Of a DNA stretch of 64,000 nt, positions 9,669 through 18,079 are shown piece by piece (the first letter of the stretch is position 1; each line of letters opens with the position of its first letter). The translations under genes and the position numbers were made by a program. The DNA lies in NCBI RefSeq assembly GCF_002811945.1, contig NZ_NPDX01000005.1, forward strand, positions 186,001 through 250,000. The letters are read 5' to 3'. The stretch is from Leptospira harrisiae (GTDB lineage: Bacteria > Spirochaetota > Leptospiria > Leptospirales > Leptospiraceae). A model generated the notes under the pieces. The model was not told where the DNA came from, made no database searches, and saw nothing but the letters and a program-made list of their open reading frames with translations.

Positions 9669-9806
9669 TTAGGTAGTTTGAATTCAATTGATTGCTTTGG
9701 AACGGGCACAGGTAATGCGGGTGTTGCTACAAGTAGTGTTTCCATATTTACCTCAACGTTAGGAAATTGTAACACAGCTTCCGTTATCTTTTGTGTGGAA
9801 CAGTAG
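9669..9806 (+). pseudogene. Decayed 3' end of a DUF1554 lipoprotein gene
   Basis: The last 45 or so codons of a DUF1554 gene remain without a start or signal peptide. The frame ends with GNCNTASVIFCVEQ and a stop, matching the ICVEQ ending of the four tandem DUF1554 genes near 57-60 kb. An in-frame TAG at 9666 cuts it off upstream. It reads on the plus strand, opposite to the tandem array. This is a dispersed remnant, too short to be functional. Confidence 0.7.
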
Positions 9807-9845
9807 AACGAAAACTGCTTAGTTGTAAACCTGAGTTTTGCATCA

Positions 9846-9874
9846 AAAATAAAAACCCTCTAAACGAAAGAGGG
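9846..9874 (-). terminator. Rho-independent terminator of the SDR gene
   Basis: On the minus strand CCCTCT, a short loop and AGAGGG are followed by TTTTTATTTTT. The site lies about 20 bp after the SDR stop codon, the right place and orientation to end that transcript. Confidence 0.8.
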
Positions 9875-9894
9875 CTTATGATGTTCTAAAAGTG

Positions 9895-10650
9895 TTAGAG
9901 CAAATGTCCTCCCGACACTTCAATGTCTTGGGCAGTGACCCAACCAAAATCATCTGAGAGAAAGTTGACAATAACCTTCCCAATGTCTTCAGGAAACCCT
10001 ATACGACCAAATGCAGTTTGATCAGCTAAAGGTTTGATGTATTCAGGATATTTATCAAATACGCCATCGCCGAAGTTACTATGTGTTGGGCCAGGTGATA
10101 CAGCATTTACACGAATTTTGCGAGGTGCTAGTTCGTTTGCTAAGTAACGAGTCCAAGTAGACAATGCTGCTTTTAAAGAACCATAAATGGAATAACCAAC
10201 AAATGCTTTTGTACTTGAGGAACTCGAAGTGTTGACGATTGCACCTCCATCTTCCATAAGAGCCACAAGTTTTTGTGATAAAAAAATTGGACCTTTGTAA
10301 TTGGTGTTTAAAATTTGCTCAAAGTATTCTTCTGTTAAATCAGAAAATGCCATTGGGCCTCCAATACCACCATTGTTTACAAGGTAATCAAAACTGGTTC
10401 GGTTCCAAATGTTTGTAAGTTTGTTTTTAACTTCATCGACAAACATAGAAAAGGTTTCCTTTTTGGTTAAATCCAACTTTAAAGCGATTGCCCGAACTCC
10501 CGTGTTCTTTTCGATTTCTTTGACGACTTCTTCCGCGCGGTCTTTGTAAGAGTTGTAAGTGAGGATCACACTGATTCCTCTTCTGCCAAGTTCTAAGGCT
10601 GTTGCTTTTCCAATACCATTGCTACCACCAGTGATGATTGCTATTTTCAT
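9895..10650 (-). CDS. Short-chain dehydrogenase/reductase
   Basis: A 251-residue classical SDR. The Rossmann glycine motif is ITGGSNGIGKAT (residues 6-17), the NNGG motif lies near residue 95, catalytic Ser is in NTSSSSS, and the YxxxK motif is YGSLK. The ending DIEVSGGHLL is typical of the family. It should oxidise or reduce a small alcohol or ketone with NAD(P). The start at 10650 has AGGAG upstream; a longer reading to 10791 adds a non-homologous stretch. It is divergent from an AraC regulator, which in this common arrangement usually controls the SDR. Confidence 0.88.
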   Translation of the reverse strand: MKIAIITGGSNGIGKATALELGRRGISVILTYNSYKDRAEEVVKEIEKNTGVRAIALKLDLTKKETFSMFVDEVKNKLTNIWNRTSFDYLVNNGGIGGPMAFSDLTEEYFEQILNTNYKGPIFLSQKLVALMEDGGAIVNTSSSSSTKAFVGYSIYGSLKAALSTWTRYLANELAPRKIRVNAVSPGPTHSNFGDGVFDKYPEYIKPLADQTAFGRIGFPEDIGKVIVNFLSDDFGWVTAQDIEVSGGHLL

Positions 10651-10916
10651 AATAGACTCCTTTTGTAAACTTGAACTACAAATGAACACCCGTAAGAGAG
10701 GGAAGGATTGATTTCCTTTCTGTTGGAACAAGGATTCATTGTTTGTAAGTTTCGTTAAAAGAAATATAGTCGAAAGAAGGCAATGAAACAAGATCCGATA
10801 TTACCTTATTATTGCCTAAAACTGCCGATCTATATTTTTTTGATGAAAAATTTCCTTAAATATATTGATTTTTCTGAGAATTGAGTGCCTAAAAGCATTA
10901 ATGGTGTTAGGATGGA

Positions 10917-11801
10917 ATGGTGCAGAAAATACTGAATGAAATCGTGGGACTTTGTGCCAGTGCCACAACGGAACCTACAAAAACAGGTCTTCCACGTGTG
11001 CTGATGATCCAGGGGGATGTTCCAACACGCCAGCTTGCGGCCGTATATGAACCCTTAATCGGTCTTGTTGTTCAAGGTGGAAAAACAATTTCAATTGGAA
11101 CTCAGGTAGTTCACTTAGAAGGGCCCTCTTATTTTGTGATTCCCACCGAAATGCCAGCAACGGGTTATGTAAGAAAGGCAGCCAATGGCCTTCCGTATTT
11201 ATCTGTTGCGATTCAACTAGATCAAAAAGCCTTATTGGATTTATTAAAAGATACTTCCAACTCCTTCGATGGTAATAAAAATAATTATGAATTTTCTGCC
11301 TGTCCAGCCACTCTTCCTTTTTTAGAAGCTTGGTTACGAATGTTGCGTTTAATGAAAACACCAGAACATATTGCTGCATTGGCACCAGTATACGAAAGAG
11401 AAATTCTATATCATGTTTTGATTGGACCAGAAGGATGGCGACTTAGACAATTATTTCGTTCGCATCAAAAGGGATCTGGCATTCACCAAACAATCCAATG
11501 GGTCAGACAAAATTTTACTGAGACCTTTGAAATTGACCAATTGGCAAATAGGGCTTGTATGGGAATCACTACGTTTCATAGGCAATTCAAATCCATCACC
11601 GGTTTAAGCCCGATACAATTTCAAAAACAGTTAAGACTCCTAGAAGCAAGAAAACTTTTAACGTATAGTAGTTACTCAGTGACTGACGCTGCATTGGATG
11701 TTGGTTATGAGAGTACATCGCAATTCAATAGAGAATATTCACGATTTTTTGGAGCATCCCCTGCCAAAGACGCAAAAGAGTTTAAAGAATTGTTTGTGTG
11801 A
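10917..11801 (+). CDS. AraC family transcriptional regulator
   Basis: A 294-residue regulator with an N-terminal cupin-like AraC_N domain (YEPLIGLVVQGGKTISIGTQ near residue 42) and a C-terminal double helix-turn-helix. The latter has FEIDQLANRACMGITTFHRQ near residue 202 and VTDAALDVGYESTSQFNREY near 260. This AraC_N subgroup typically senses aldehydes or similar compounds and activates a divergent oxidoreductase gene, here the SDR. The 266-bp gap between the two starts should hold the shared control region. ATG at 10917 is chosen because it begins the conserved N-terminal domain. Confidence 0.85.
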   Translation: MVQKILNEIVGLCASATTEPTKTGLPRVLMIQGDVPTRQLAAVYEPLIGLVVQGGKTISIGTQVVHLEGPSYFVIPTEMPATGYVRKAANGLPYLSVAIQLDQKALLDLLKDTSNSFDGNKNNYEFSACPATLPFLEAWLRMLRLMKTPEHIAALAPVYEREILYHVLIGPEGWRLRQLFRSHQKGSGIHQTIQWVRQNFTETFEIDQLANRACMGITTFHRQFKSITGLSPIQFQKQLRLLEARKLLTYSSYSVTDAALDVGYESTSQFNREYSRFFGASPAKDAKEFKELFV

Positions 11802-12014
11802 TCATTTAGGAAATGATCTGAATGGAGAGATAGTTTGAATCTATAACAAAAATAAGGTGAGCATGATGTTATACAAATTGAACAGAATATAGAGTTAAAC
11901 TAGATTTATATCTGTTATACTGGAAATATGTTTCTTTAAATTAGAGGTTTTACCTTTTAACCTGGATCCGGGTGATGACTTGGATGCGTACATTTTGTCT
12001 CCTAAGGAAATGAA

Positions 12015-13433
12015 ATGAACTTAAAAAAGAACAAAAATTACACTTTTTACTTTGTTTTTTTGGTTTTTGTAATCATTAACGGAAATCGCATTGAAGCAAT
12101 CGATGGGCTCACTCGAAATGCATTTAACGCTCGTTATGAAGGATTGGCTGGAACAAATACAGCGTTAGGTGGATCGGCTATTGATGTGGCACTTAATCCC
12201 GCAAACCTTTCCTTAAAAAAAGGGAAACTTTTGGAATTTGGAGCTACTAATTCAACTATTTATACAAGGTACCAAGATCGTTTTATAGATTCCAATCCAC
12301 AATACGTCTATACAAACGATAAAAAATCTGCAATTAATGCACCTGCGCCTTATATAGCTTTTAAAACGCAGATCACAGAAAATTTACATTATGGTATCGC
12401 CTTTTATGTTTCGGGAGGAGCCAAAGGTGGTGTTGACAAAATTACTCGCAACACTCCCACCGGACAAACGTTAAATGATTGGGGTGGTTTGAATCTTCCA
12501 ACAGGAATTGGAAACAATCCTCAAATTAAAGAATCAAATTCTAATGAATTTGCTATTGCGAGATTGGTAAATGGTATATCTTATGATTTTGGAAAACTTT
12601 CTGTTGGTATCAGTATTGAAGGTTTGTATGGATACCAAAGGTTAAATCAAAAATATTATGATTTAACTGGTTCTATTGAAGTCCCTGGAACAGGATCTTA
12701 TTATGAAAGTAGTAAAAAGTCATTTGCAATCGGTGGAATTTTTGGATTAAACTATAAAGTTACTGAATGGTTACGTGTTGCATATTCTTACCAAGCACAT
12801 GCTGCCTTGCCAATGAATGGACACTATACTGTTGGTATCAATAATCCAGCATACTACCGGACAACAGGTGTTTCTTATTTTTTCAATATGCCTGAAAAAC
12901 ATTCCTTAGGTTTTGCTTTTGGTGCAGACAATCTCAAAGTTGGTTTGGATTTTGTTTATACAAACTATGGTTCTTATTTAAGAAAGGTCACTCAAAAGTT
13001 AGAAGATCCATGGCTTTCGACACCAATTGGAAATGTACAAGCGGGGGATGCTCAATTAAATTTTAGAGATCAATTTGCGGCCCTTCTTGGATTGGAACAC
13101 AAAGTAAGTGAAAGTTGGATTTATCGATTGGGTTATAGTTACAATACACTTCCCATTAAGAGTAATGGTTTAGGTGGATCAACTGGAGGATTCTTTTCAT
13201 TGCATCATGTAGTCGCAGCGGGATTTAGTTATCTCTTTGATAAATGGAGTTTTGATTTTGGAATTAGTTATAATGGACCAAGAAACAAAATTACAGGATC
13301 AAAGGGAACAGATTGGGATTTATCACACTACATAAGGACAGGACCAACTTCCTTTAATGGACTTGGATATAGTTATAATGCCGAATCATCTTTTGTTAAT
13401 ATTACTTTAGGTGCTTCGAGATCCTTTGATTAA
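12015..13433 (+). CDS. FadL/TodX (OMPP1) family outer membrane transporter
   Basis: A 472-residue outer membrane beta-barrel with an N-terminal signal peptide ending near residue 28 (IEAID). The mature N-terminus has GLAGTNTALGGSAIDVALNP, the conserved FadL hatch region with an NPA-like motif (NPANLS). Alternating strand patterns run to the end, and it finishes in aromatic Phe (GASRSFD). The family takes up long-chain fatty acids or hydrophobic compounds, consistent with leptospiral growth on fatty acids. AAGGAAATGAA precedes the start. It is monocistronic. Confidence 0.82.
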   Translation: MNLKKNKNYTFYFVFLVFVIINGNRIEAIDGLTRNAFNARYEGLAGTNTALGGSAIDVALNPANLSLKKGKLLEFGATNSTIYTRYQDRFIDSNPQYVYTNDKKSAINAPAPYIAFKTQITENLHYGIAFYVSGGAKGGVDKITRNTPTGQTLNDWGGLNLPTGIGNNPQIKESNSNEFAIARLVNGISYDFGKLSVGISIEGLYGYQRLNQKYYDLTGSIEVPGTGSYYESSKKSFAIGGIFGLNYKVTEWLRVAYSYQAHAALPMNGHYTVGINNPAYYRTTGVSYFFNMPEKHSLGFAFGADNLKVGLDFVYTNYGSYLRKVTQKLEDPWLSTPIGNVQAGDAQLNFRDQFAALLGLEHKVSESWIYRLGYSYNTLPIKSNGLGGSTGGFFSLHHVVAAGFSYLFDKWSFDFGISYNGPRNKITGSKGTDWDLSHYIRTGPTSFNGLGYSYNAESSFVNITLGASRSFD

Positions 13434-13639
13434 AAACCTGCATTACCAGAAGAAAAATATTCGATATTAATAAATATAGAACGTTTTAGATGTTAGGTAG
13501 CATAATGTTTAAAACTTCCGCTTTATTACTTGAATCTGGGTCAGGCTTAGTTCAGCGAACGTAAAAATTCTTAGTTTCGTTAATTGATTTTTGAAAAATC
13601 ATACTTGCAAACTTCGTTTGGATCCCTAAATTTTTTTCC

Positions 13640-14017
13640 ATGTCTACTTCATCGAAACAAACCCTTGTTCATCGTTTTTTAGGTTTTTATTTTCGCTTAC
13701 TTTGTATACTTGCTGTGGATTTGATTGTAACAACAATCAATGGACGAGTATTGGGTCTTACTAGTATGTATGAAAAACCCATCGTGACTTTGATTGGTAT
13801 GGCTGTGATCCTGTTACTTTTTTTCTTTTTGTTCTCTATCATCGATAGATTCACTAAGATCGTTTTGAAAATGACCGTGGACATGGGAAATCTTTTGGTC
13901 TTTCGGAAAACAGCTGTCTTTCTTATCTTATGCGGAATTTCCTTTGGAATTTATATGCTTTATTACCATACGTGGTTTGGAGTATGGCCTAAGATTAAGT
14001 TCAGCTCTTTCATTTAA
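13640..14017 (+). CDS. Small membrane protein, unknown
   Basis: A 125-residue protein with about three membrane segments: near residues 15-35, 48-68 and 88-108. There are no recognisable motifs. Charged residues between the helices (IIDRFTKIVLKMTVDMG) suggest a cytoplasmic loop. It lies directly upstream (in plus orientation) of the GC-rich element and tmRNA. The start ATG at 13640 begins a short hydrophilic N-terminus (MSTSSKQTLVHR). Function unknown; the open frame and hydrophobic pattern argue that it is real. Confidence 0.5.
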   Translation: MSTSSKQTLVHRFLGFYFRLLCILAVDLIVTTINGRVLGLTSMYEKPIVTLIGMAVILLLFFFLFSIIDRFTKIVLKMTVDMGNLLVFRKTAVFLILCGISFGIYMLYYHTWFGVWPKIKFSSFI

Positions 14018-14059
14018 TGTAAGTTTAAGTCTATAATATACCAATTTGTCGTTCGATAG

Positions 14060-14265
14060 GTTGAAGGTGTTTGCTTCGAAAAGCACCATGGGTGCGGGTG
14101 GGTCTCTGGCCATGAGAGACAGGCGAACACGTTCCAGCCCGTCCCGCATCAGCCTTCGCACATCGTGTGCTCAGGTCGAAATGGCTTAACGCACGAAGAC
14201 TGGGGCGTCCCAGTTTTCGTGCTACCATTTCTCTCTGCTGCGGTCGTTCGACTCCCGTCGTGAAT
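14060..14265. other. GC-rich structured element beside tmRNA, possible repeat or RNA
   Basis: About 200 bp clearly richer in G+C than its surroundings, with several strong hairpins. GCACC-AT-GGGTGC lies near 14082-14095 and GTCTC/GAGAC near 14102-14120. GCACGAAGACTGGG (14191-14204) and CCCAGTTTTCGTGC (14209-14222) form a 14-bp stem around loop GCGT, with ATGG/CCAT flanks also able to pair. GTTCGACTCCCG at 14246-14257 is an inverted copy of the tmRNA T-arm at 14319-14330. Open frames through it look like chance. It may be a dispersed repeat or an RNA. Confidence 0.5.
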
Positions 14266-14309
14266 TGTTTGTTATATGAAAAAGGGTTTGAGATGCTTAA
14301 AATAGATTC

Positions 14310-14658
14310 TGGAGACGCCGGGAGTCGAACCCGGGTCCTATCGTCCTCAAATGCAGCTTCTACACGTTTAGTTTGCAAATAAATTTTGGAAAGACTTACC
14401 CTACAAACGGGGGACTAATTCCTATCCTACTTAGAGTTCAATCCGGTTCGAAGCGGGCGACAAATCCGAAAGGTCCTTAGAGAGGTGTCGGTTTCTTGGC
14501 CACCTAAGGAAACAGCCAGTGAAACCGTAGAGCTTAAAATTAAGCTGCTAGAGCAAATTCGTTATTTGCAGTTATTGTTTTGAAGGTTTTTAAGAGGTCC
14601 CTCACCCCTACGTGCCACTGAATCCAAGCCAACAACAGTCGAAACCAATGTCGTCCCC
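14310..14658 (-). ncRNA. ssrA: Transfer-messenger RNA (tmRNA)
   Basis: About 349 nt. The 5' end GGGGACG pairs with 3' CGTCTCC to form the tRNA-like acceptor stem, with discriminator A at 14310. The D-like region TGGTTTCGACTG and the T-arm GGGTTCGACTCCCG are canonical. The resume frame at 14569-14540 encodes ANNEFALAA and a TAA stop. CCA is not encoded and must be added by CCA transferase. With SmpB, tmRNA frees stalled ribosomes and tags the nascent chains for proteolysis. Single-piece, not permuted. Confidence 0.96.
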
Positions 14659-14755
14659 AATTCTTACTACTTAGACGAGTAAAACACAGGAGCGAGAAAG
14701 GAAAAGCAAAAAAGGTTGAATTGGAGTTTTGGTCTGATGGAATGAAAGAATTCCC

Positions 14756-15898
14756 ATGAATTTATCCATTCAGTTTCGAATTACAGTCACTTTACTTTTC
14801 GCATTCCTCTCTTTTGTATCCTGCTCACAAAAGGAAGTTCCTTCCGATGGAGAAATTAGAAATGCAGTGTATGGCAGTGAAAACGGACAACCAGTTCGAG
14901 TTTTAGGCCAAAAACAAATCAATTTAGATGAAACTCCAGAAATGGAGACTTTGGTTTTGTTCCAATCGGGGACAAGCGAGGTACTTGCGGCATTTCGCAA
15001 AGACGGATCAAGTTGGACTTTTTTATGGAAGTTGGAGTTCTTTCTACAGAATTTGGGGGAGATGTTCTATGATGCAAAACTTAAATCTTGGGTTCCAGGT
15101 GCGGCACCGGGAAAGGAAAAAGTAACTTTTGCAGGGGATTGCCTTCGTAGGATTGTAGTAGCGGAACTTCCCGGTGATAATTTTAATTCTATATTTATCG
15201 AAGTACTTGCCGAAGAACCACCGTTAGGTTTGATTTCGGTGCCTATGGGATACCGTAAAGGTAAAAAAATATGGGACGGGTTCCAACTCAAAGAACACGA
15301 GGAATTAAAAAGAAGCAAACGGGCTGATTTTGAATACAATCTCAAAGATAAATCATTTCGAATCTTTCCTACGAATCCAAATTACTCTCAAGAATTTGTT
15401 TTTAATGGTTGGGAGATGATTCCAAACCTACCGATGCAACCGGTACCTGCATTTGTTTCCTTAGAAGTGGTTCCTAAGTTTGAGGTTGGAAAAGAGTCAC
15501 TTGTAACATTACAACTAAAGAATCGTGGAAACTATGTTAGTTTAACATATTTATCCTTGTCCTTTCCTGAAGCTGGTTCTGTTCGATTGGCAGGTGAAAC
15601 TCAAGGAGTTCGGTTGTATAAAAAAGGTGACATTGTTTTTAATGTTATCCAAAACAAAAAAATCCCAGCGGAATATCCTTTGTTAGAGGTTACAAAGGAA
15701 GGATGGGCAAATAACTTTCGTTATGGTGTAAAATTTTATTATACGCCAAAAGAATCGATAACACCTAAAATTTTATTTCGATCTACTTATAAATTCTATC
15801 ATGAAATTGTTTCCATTCCAAATCAATTTTCAATTGCACCTTTTGAACGTGACCAACAAGGATTTCCTTCTTATCTTTTAGGAGCAACAGCTAACTAA
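14756..15898 (+). CDS. Lipoprotein of unknown function, first gene of a MotB-like cluster
   Basis: A 380-residue lipoprotein: hydrophobic signal and lipobox FVSC, with Cys near residue 23. The rest is soluble and beta-rich. The middle has a region like VSLEVVPKFEVGKESLVTLQ, then LKNRGNYVSLTYLSLSFPEA, suggesting an immunoglobulin-like domain near residues 225-340. I do not recognise the family. The next gene starts 6 bp later and overlaps the MotB/OmpA-like gene, so the three probably form one transcript and may act together in the envelope. Confidence 0.6.
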   Translation: MNLSIQFRITVTLLFAFLSFVSCSQKEVPSDGEIRNAVYGSENGQPVRVLGQKQINLDETPEMETLVLFQSGTSEVLAAFRKDGSSWTFLWKLEFFLQNLGEMFYDAKLKSWVPGAAPGKEKVTFAGDCLRRIVVAELPGDNFNSIFIEVLAEEPPLGLISVPMGYRKGKKIWDGFQLKEHEELKRSKRADFEYNLKDKSFRIFPTNPNYSQEFVFNGWEMIPNLPMQPVPAFVSLEVVPKFEVGKESLVTLQLKNRGNYVSLTYLSLSFPEAGSVRLAGETQGVRLYKKGDIVFNVIQNKKIPAEYPLLEVTKEGWANNFRYGVKFYYTPKESITPKILFRSTYKFYHEIVSIPNQFSIAPFERDQQGFPSYLLGATAN

Positions 15899-15904
15899 GC
15901 GAAA

Positions 15905-16558
15905 ATGAAACACCAATTGACGGAAGAAGTCGCTCTTGCGAGAAGAGAAATTGTTCGAGTCCAAGTAGACCGGTTTCATCTCTATTATTATGATTTTTTT
16001 CATCGAAACGAAACAATCGGAATGGCAAAATTCTTTTTTGAAACAGTTTATAATTTAGATGGAAAAGAAGAATGGGAAACATTAGCGTTCACCACCTATG
16101 ATAAAGTTAAAAACATGATGAAAGAGGGGACGAGAGAAAACGTAGAACGTTTAATGGAACTAAATTCTATTACAGATGAATTGGACATTCAAATGGCCAA
16201 ACTTCTTCTCTCTAAAGGTTGGCAGTCAGGAAAAAACTTAGATCAGGATGAGTATTTTTCTTTGTTTTGTGAGTTAGACCAACGCGAAACTCGTAGAAAA
16301 CAATTAGAAGTTGTTCTTTTTAATCTTAAAAAATTCTATGAGTTGGCGCATAAACCAGTAAGTGCATATATTATCAAACCAGCAGCAATGATGGCAAGGT
16401 TACTTGGAGTTTACCCTTTGTTTAAAAAAGTAGAACAAGGTTATTATGCAACGTTGCCGGTGAACCAAGAATTATTTAATGAGTTCTATGAGATTGTCCA
16501 AAAAAAAGAATGGGAATTTTTACATAAAGCTTTCCCAACTCTTAAAGAGGAAATATGA
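15905..16558 (+). CDS. FFLEELY-motif-like protein
   Basis: A 217-residue soluble, helical protein. VDRFHLYYYDFFHRNETIG near residue 20, followed by AKFFFETVYNLDGKEEW, resembles the small FFLEELY-motif family, whose members have RF..Y.dl....r....FFLeeLYg. The role of that family is unknown. Its start is 6 bp after the lipoprotein stop, and its stop overlaps the ATG of the MotB-like gene (ATGA), implying translational coupling. No membrane segment or signal peptide is present, so it should be cytoplasmic. Confidence 0.55.
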   Translation: MKHQLTEEVALARREIVRVQVDRFHLYYYDFFHRNETIGMAKFFFETVYNLDGKEEWETLAFTTYDKVKNMMKEGTRENVERLMELNSITDELDIQMAKLLLSKGWQSGKNLDQDEYFSLFCELDQRETRRKQLEVVLFNLKKFYELAHKPVSAYIIKPAAMMARLLGVYPLFKKVEQGYYATLPVNQELFNEFYEIVQKKEWEFLHKAFPTLKEEI

Positions 16559-17292
16559 GAAGACGTTCCAGGTTTGTATCAAAAGAAGAAGAACATATCG
16601 AAGCGCATGATCGTTGGTTATTGACTTATGCCGATATGATTACTTTGTTGCTTGGACTTTTTATTATATTATACGCAATTAGTAAGGTTGATGCAAATCG
16701 CCTAACAGAAGTTGCAAAAGATATCAAACGTGGTTTTGGATTAAATGTAAGTTCTGTTGGTGCCCTATTAGATGGTGGTTCAGGAATATTGGAAGATGAC
16801 ACGATGGAACCTAAGTCACAAGTGTTTCGGCTTTGGGAACGAATTGGATTTGCATTAAAGACACTTCGAGAAAAAGCAAAATTAAAACTCGGACTTGCTG
16901 AAACAGAAGAGCTCAAATTGACGTTCGCTGGTTCAGATTTAGCCTCGGATGATATATTAAAAGCAGATCCTGATCTAAAATATGCATTTGAACAATTGGC
17001 AGTATTATCCAAAGGAATGGATATTGATATAGTGGTTCGTGTTCAAATCCCTTATGAATCACAAATTGATAAATCAAAATTTCAGAACTCATGGGATTAT
17101 CATTCTCATAGAGCCTCTTTGCTTGCGGAAAAATTAGTAAACGAATATGGTATTCCCAAGGAACAAGTTTCTGTCCAAGGTTACGCCATGTTTCAAAAAT
17201 CAAAAGAGTCGGATACACCAGAAAAAAAAGCCAAAGAAGAGCGAATTGAAATTTTGATACGTAAAAAAGAAACAGCAGAAACAGAGAAATAA
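16555..17292 (+). CDS. MotB-like protein with OmpA peptidoglycan-binding domain
   Basis: A 245-residue protein with MotB architecture. The N-terminal WLLTYADMITLLLGLFIILY (residues 22-41) has the conserved Asp near residue 28 that binds protons in MotB stators. A periplasmic OmpA-like domain follows: SHRASLLAEKLVNEYGIPKE near residue 182 and KAKEERIEILIRK at the end. MotB normally pairs with MotA, but no motA-like gene is adjacent. It may be a second MotB, or an energy-coupled envelope protein working with its two upstream neighbours. Confidence 0.78.
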   Translation: MRRRSRFVSKEEEHIEAHDRWLLTYADMITLLLGLFIILYAISKVDANRLTEVAKDIKRGFGLNVSSVGALLDGGSGILEDDTMEPKSQVFRLWERIGFALKTLREKAKLKLGLAETEELKLTFAGSDLASDDILKADPDLKYAFEQLAVLSKGMDIDIVVRVQIPYESQIDKSKFQNSWDYHSHRASLLAEKLVNEYGIPKEQVSVQGYAMFQKSKESDTPEKKAKEERIEILIRKKETAETEK

Positions 17293-17497
17293 TAAAGGAA
17301 AATCGAAAGAATTTATGAACTTACTAAATCAATTTTTTTTAAACTTCAGTAAAGCTAAATGCGTTACAGATAACAAGCGAGGTCATTGGGGAGGCGGCGG
17401 ATACAAACGAAATGTAGATATAACTTCCTTAGGTTTTGTTGTGGCTATACGAAATACAAATAAAGAGAAAGTTATCAAGGTTTATAATCGAATTACA

Positions 17498-17941
17498 ATG
17501 AAATGCCGACCAGTTAATTCTGTTCCTAAATCAAACTTGAAAAATAAACTGTTTCTTTTCTTTTCTATTTTTGTTTTGTTGGCTGCCATTTCTTGCAAAA
17601 AAGAGAAAGGTATCATAAACATAGAGTGGCAAAATGAATCTTTAACTTTGACTGCTGAGATTTGTGCTAAGTATAGAGAATGTGCAAATAACGAATGGAA
17701 GTCAATCCCGGAGAACCTTAAAAAATTTACGGAAGGTCGATTGGAAGAAACACAATGCCAAAAACGATTTCGTGAAAGTAATGCTTACAAACTAATTGGT
17801 GCGGATCCATTCGCAATTCAAACTGCATATAAAGAGTGTCATAAACAAATTTTGTTGTTTAGTTGTAAAGATTTACAAGAAGGAAAGATCGAAACTGTAA
17901 ATGCTTGTATTGCATTTCAAAAAGTACAGAACGGAAATTAA
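17498..17941 (+). CDS. Cysteine-rich small lipoprotein
   Basis: About 147 residues from ATG at 17498. The signal peptide ends with a lipobox at AISC, with Cys followed by KKEKG. The mature part has paired cysteines (EICAKYRECANNEW, TQCQKRF, KECHK, SCKDL, NACIAF) and a helical pattern. This resembles a Leptospira-specific cysteine-rich lipoprotein family (TIGR04454-like), which I name only tentatively. The in-frame reading can start at 17315, but those 61 codons place a Gly-rich stretch ahead of the signal peptide and are unlikely. The 17293-17497 stretch shows no other gene. Confidence 0.55.
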   Translation: MKCRPVNSVPKSNLKNKLFLFFSIFVLLAAISCKKEKGIINIEWQNESLTLTAEICAKYRECANNEWKSIPENLKKFTEGRLEETQCQKRFRESNAYKLIGADPFAIQTAYKECHKQILLFSCKDLQEGKIETVNACIAFQKVQNGN

Positions 17942-18033
17942 AGAATAGGAACGGTCATTTCCCCTTCCCACCTAATCTGGATTAGCTTTGATTGTTAGAT
18001 GGAATCTGAAAAGATAATGGAATGGAAGTTTTA

Positions 18034-18070
18034 TCGATAGCGAATGAGGGAGATTTTCATCAGCTATCGA
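18034..18070. terminator. 8-bp inverted repeat between convergent genes
   Basis: TCGATAGC (18034-18041) and GCTATCGA (18063-18070) pair perfectly across 21 nt, between the convergent cysteine-rich lipoprotein and SH3-lipoprotein genes. No clear U-tract follows, so the terminator role is tentative. Confidence 0.25.
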
Positions 18071-18079
18071 ATGATTGAA

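Noticed and set aside
14031..14382. Open frames on both strands across the GC-rich element and tmRNA 3' end (71-115 codons)
   Set aside because: They overlap the tmRNA and hairpins, have unusual Arg/Pro-rich composition and no ribosome-binding sites; they arise from high G+C.
17315..17497. N-terminal extension of the cysteine-rich lipoprotein
   Set aside because: It would place 61 residues ahead of a clear signal peptide and lipobox.
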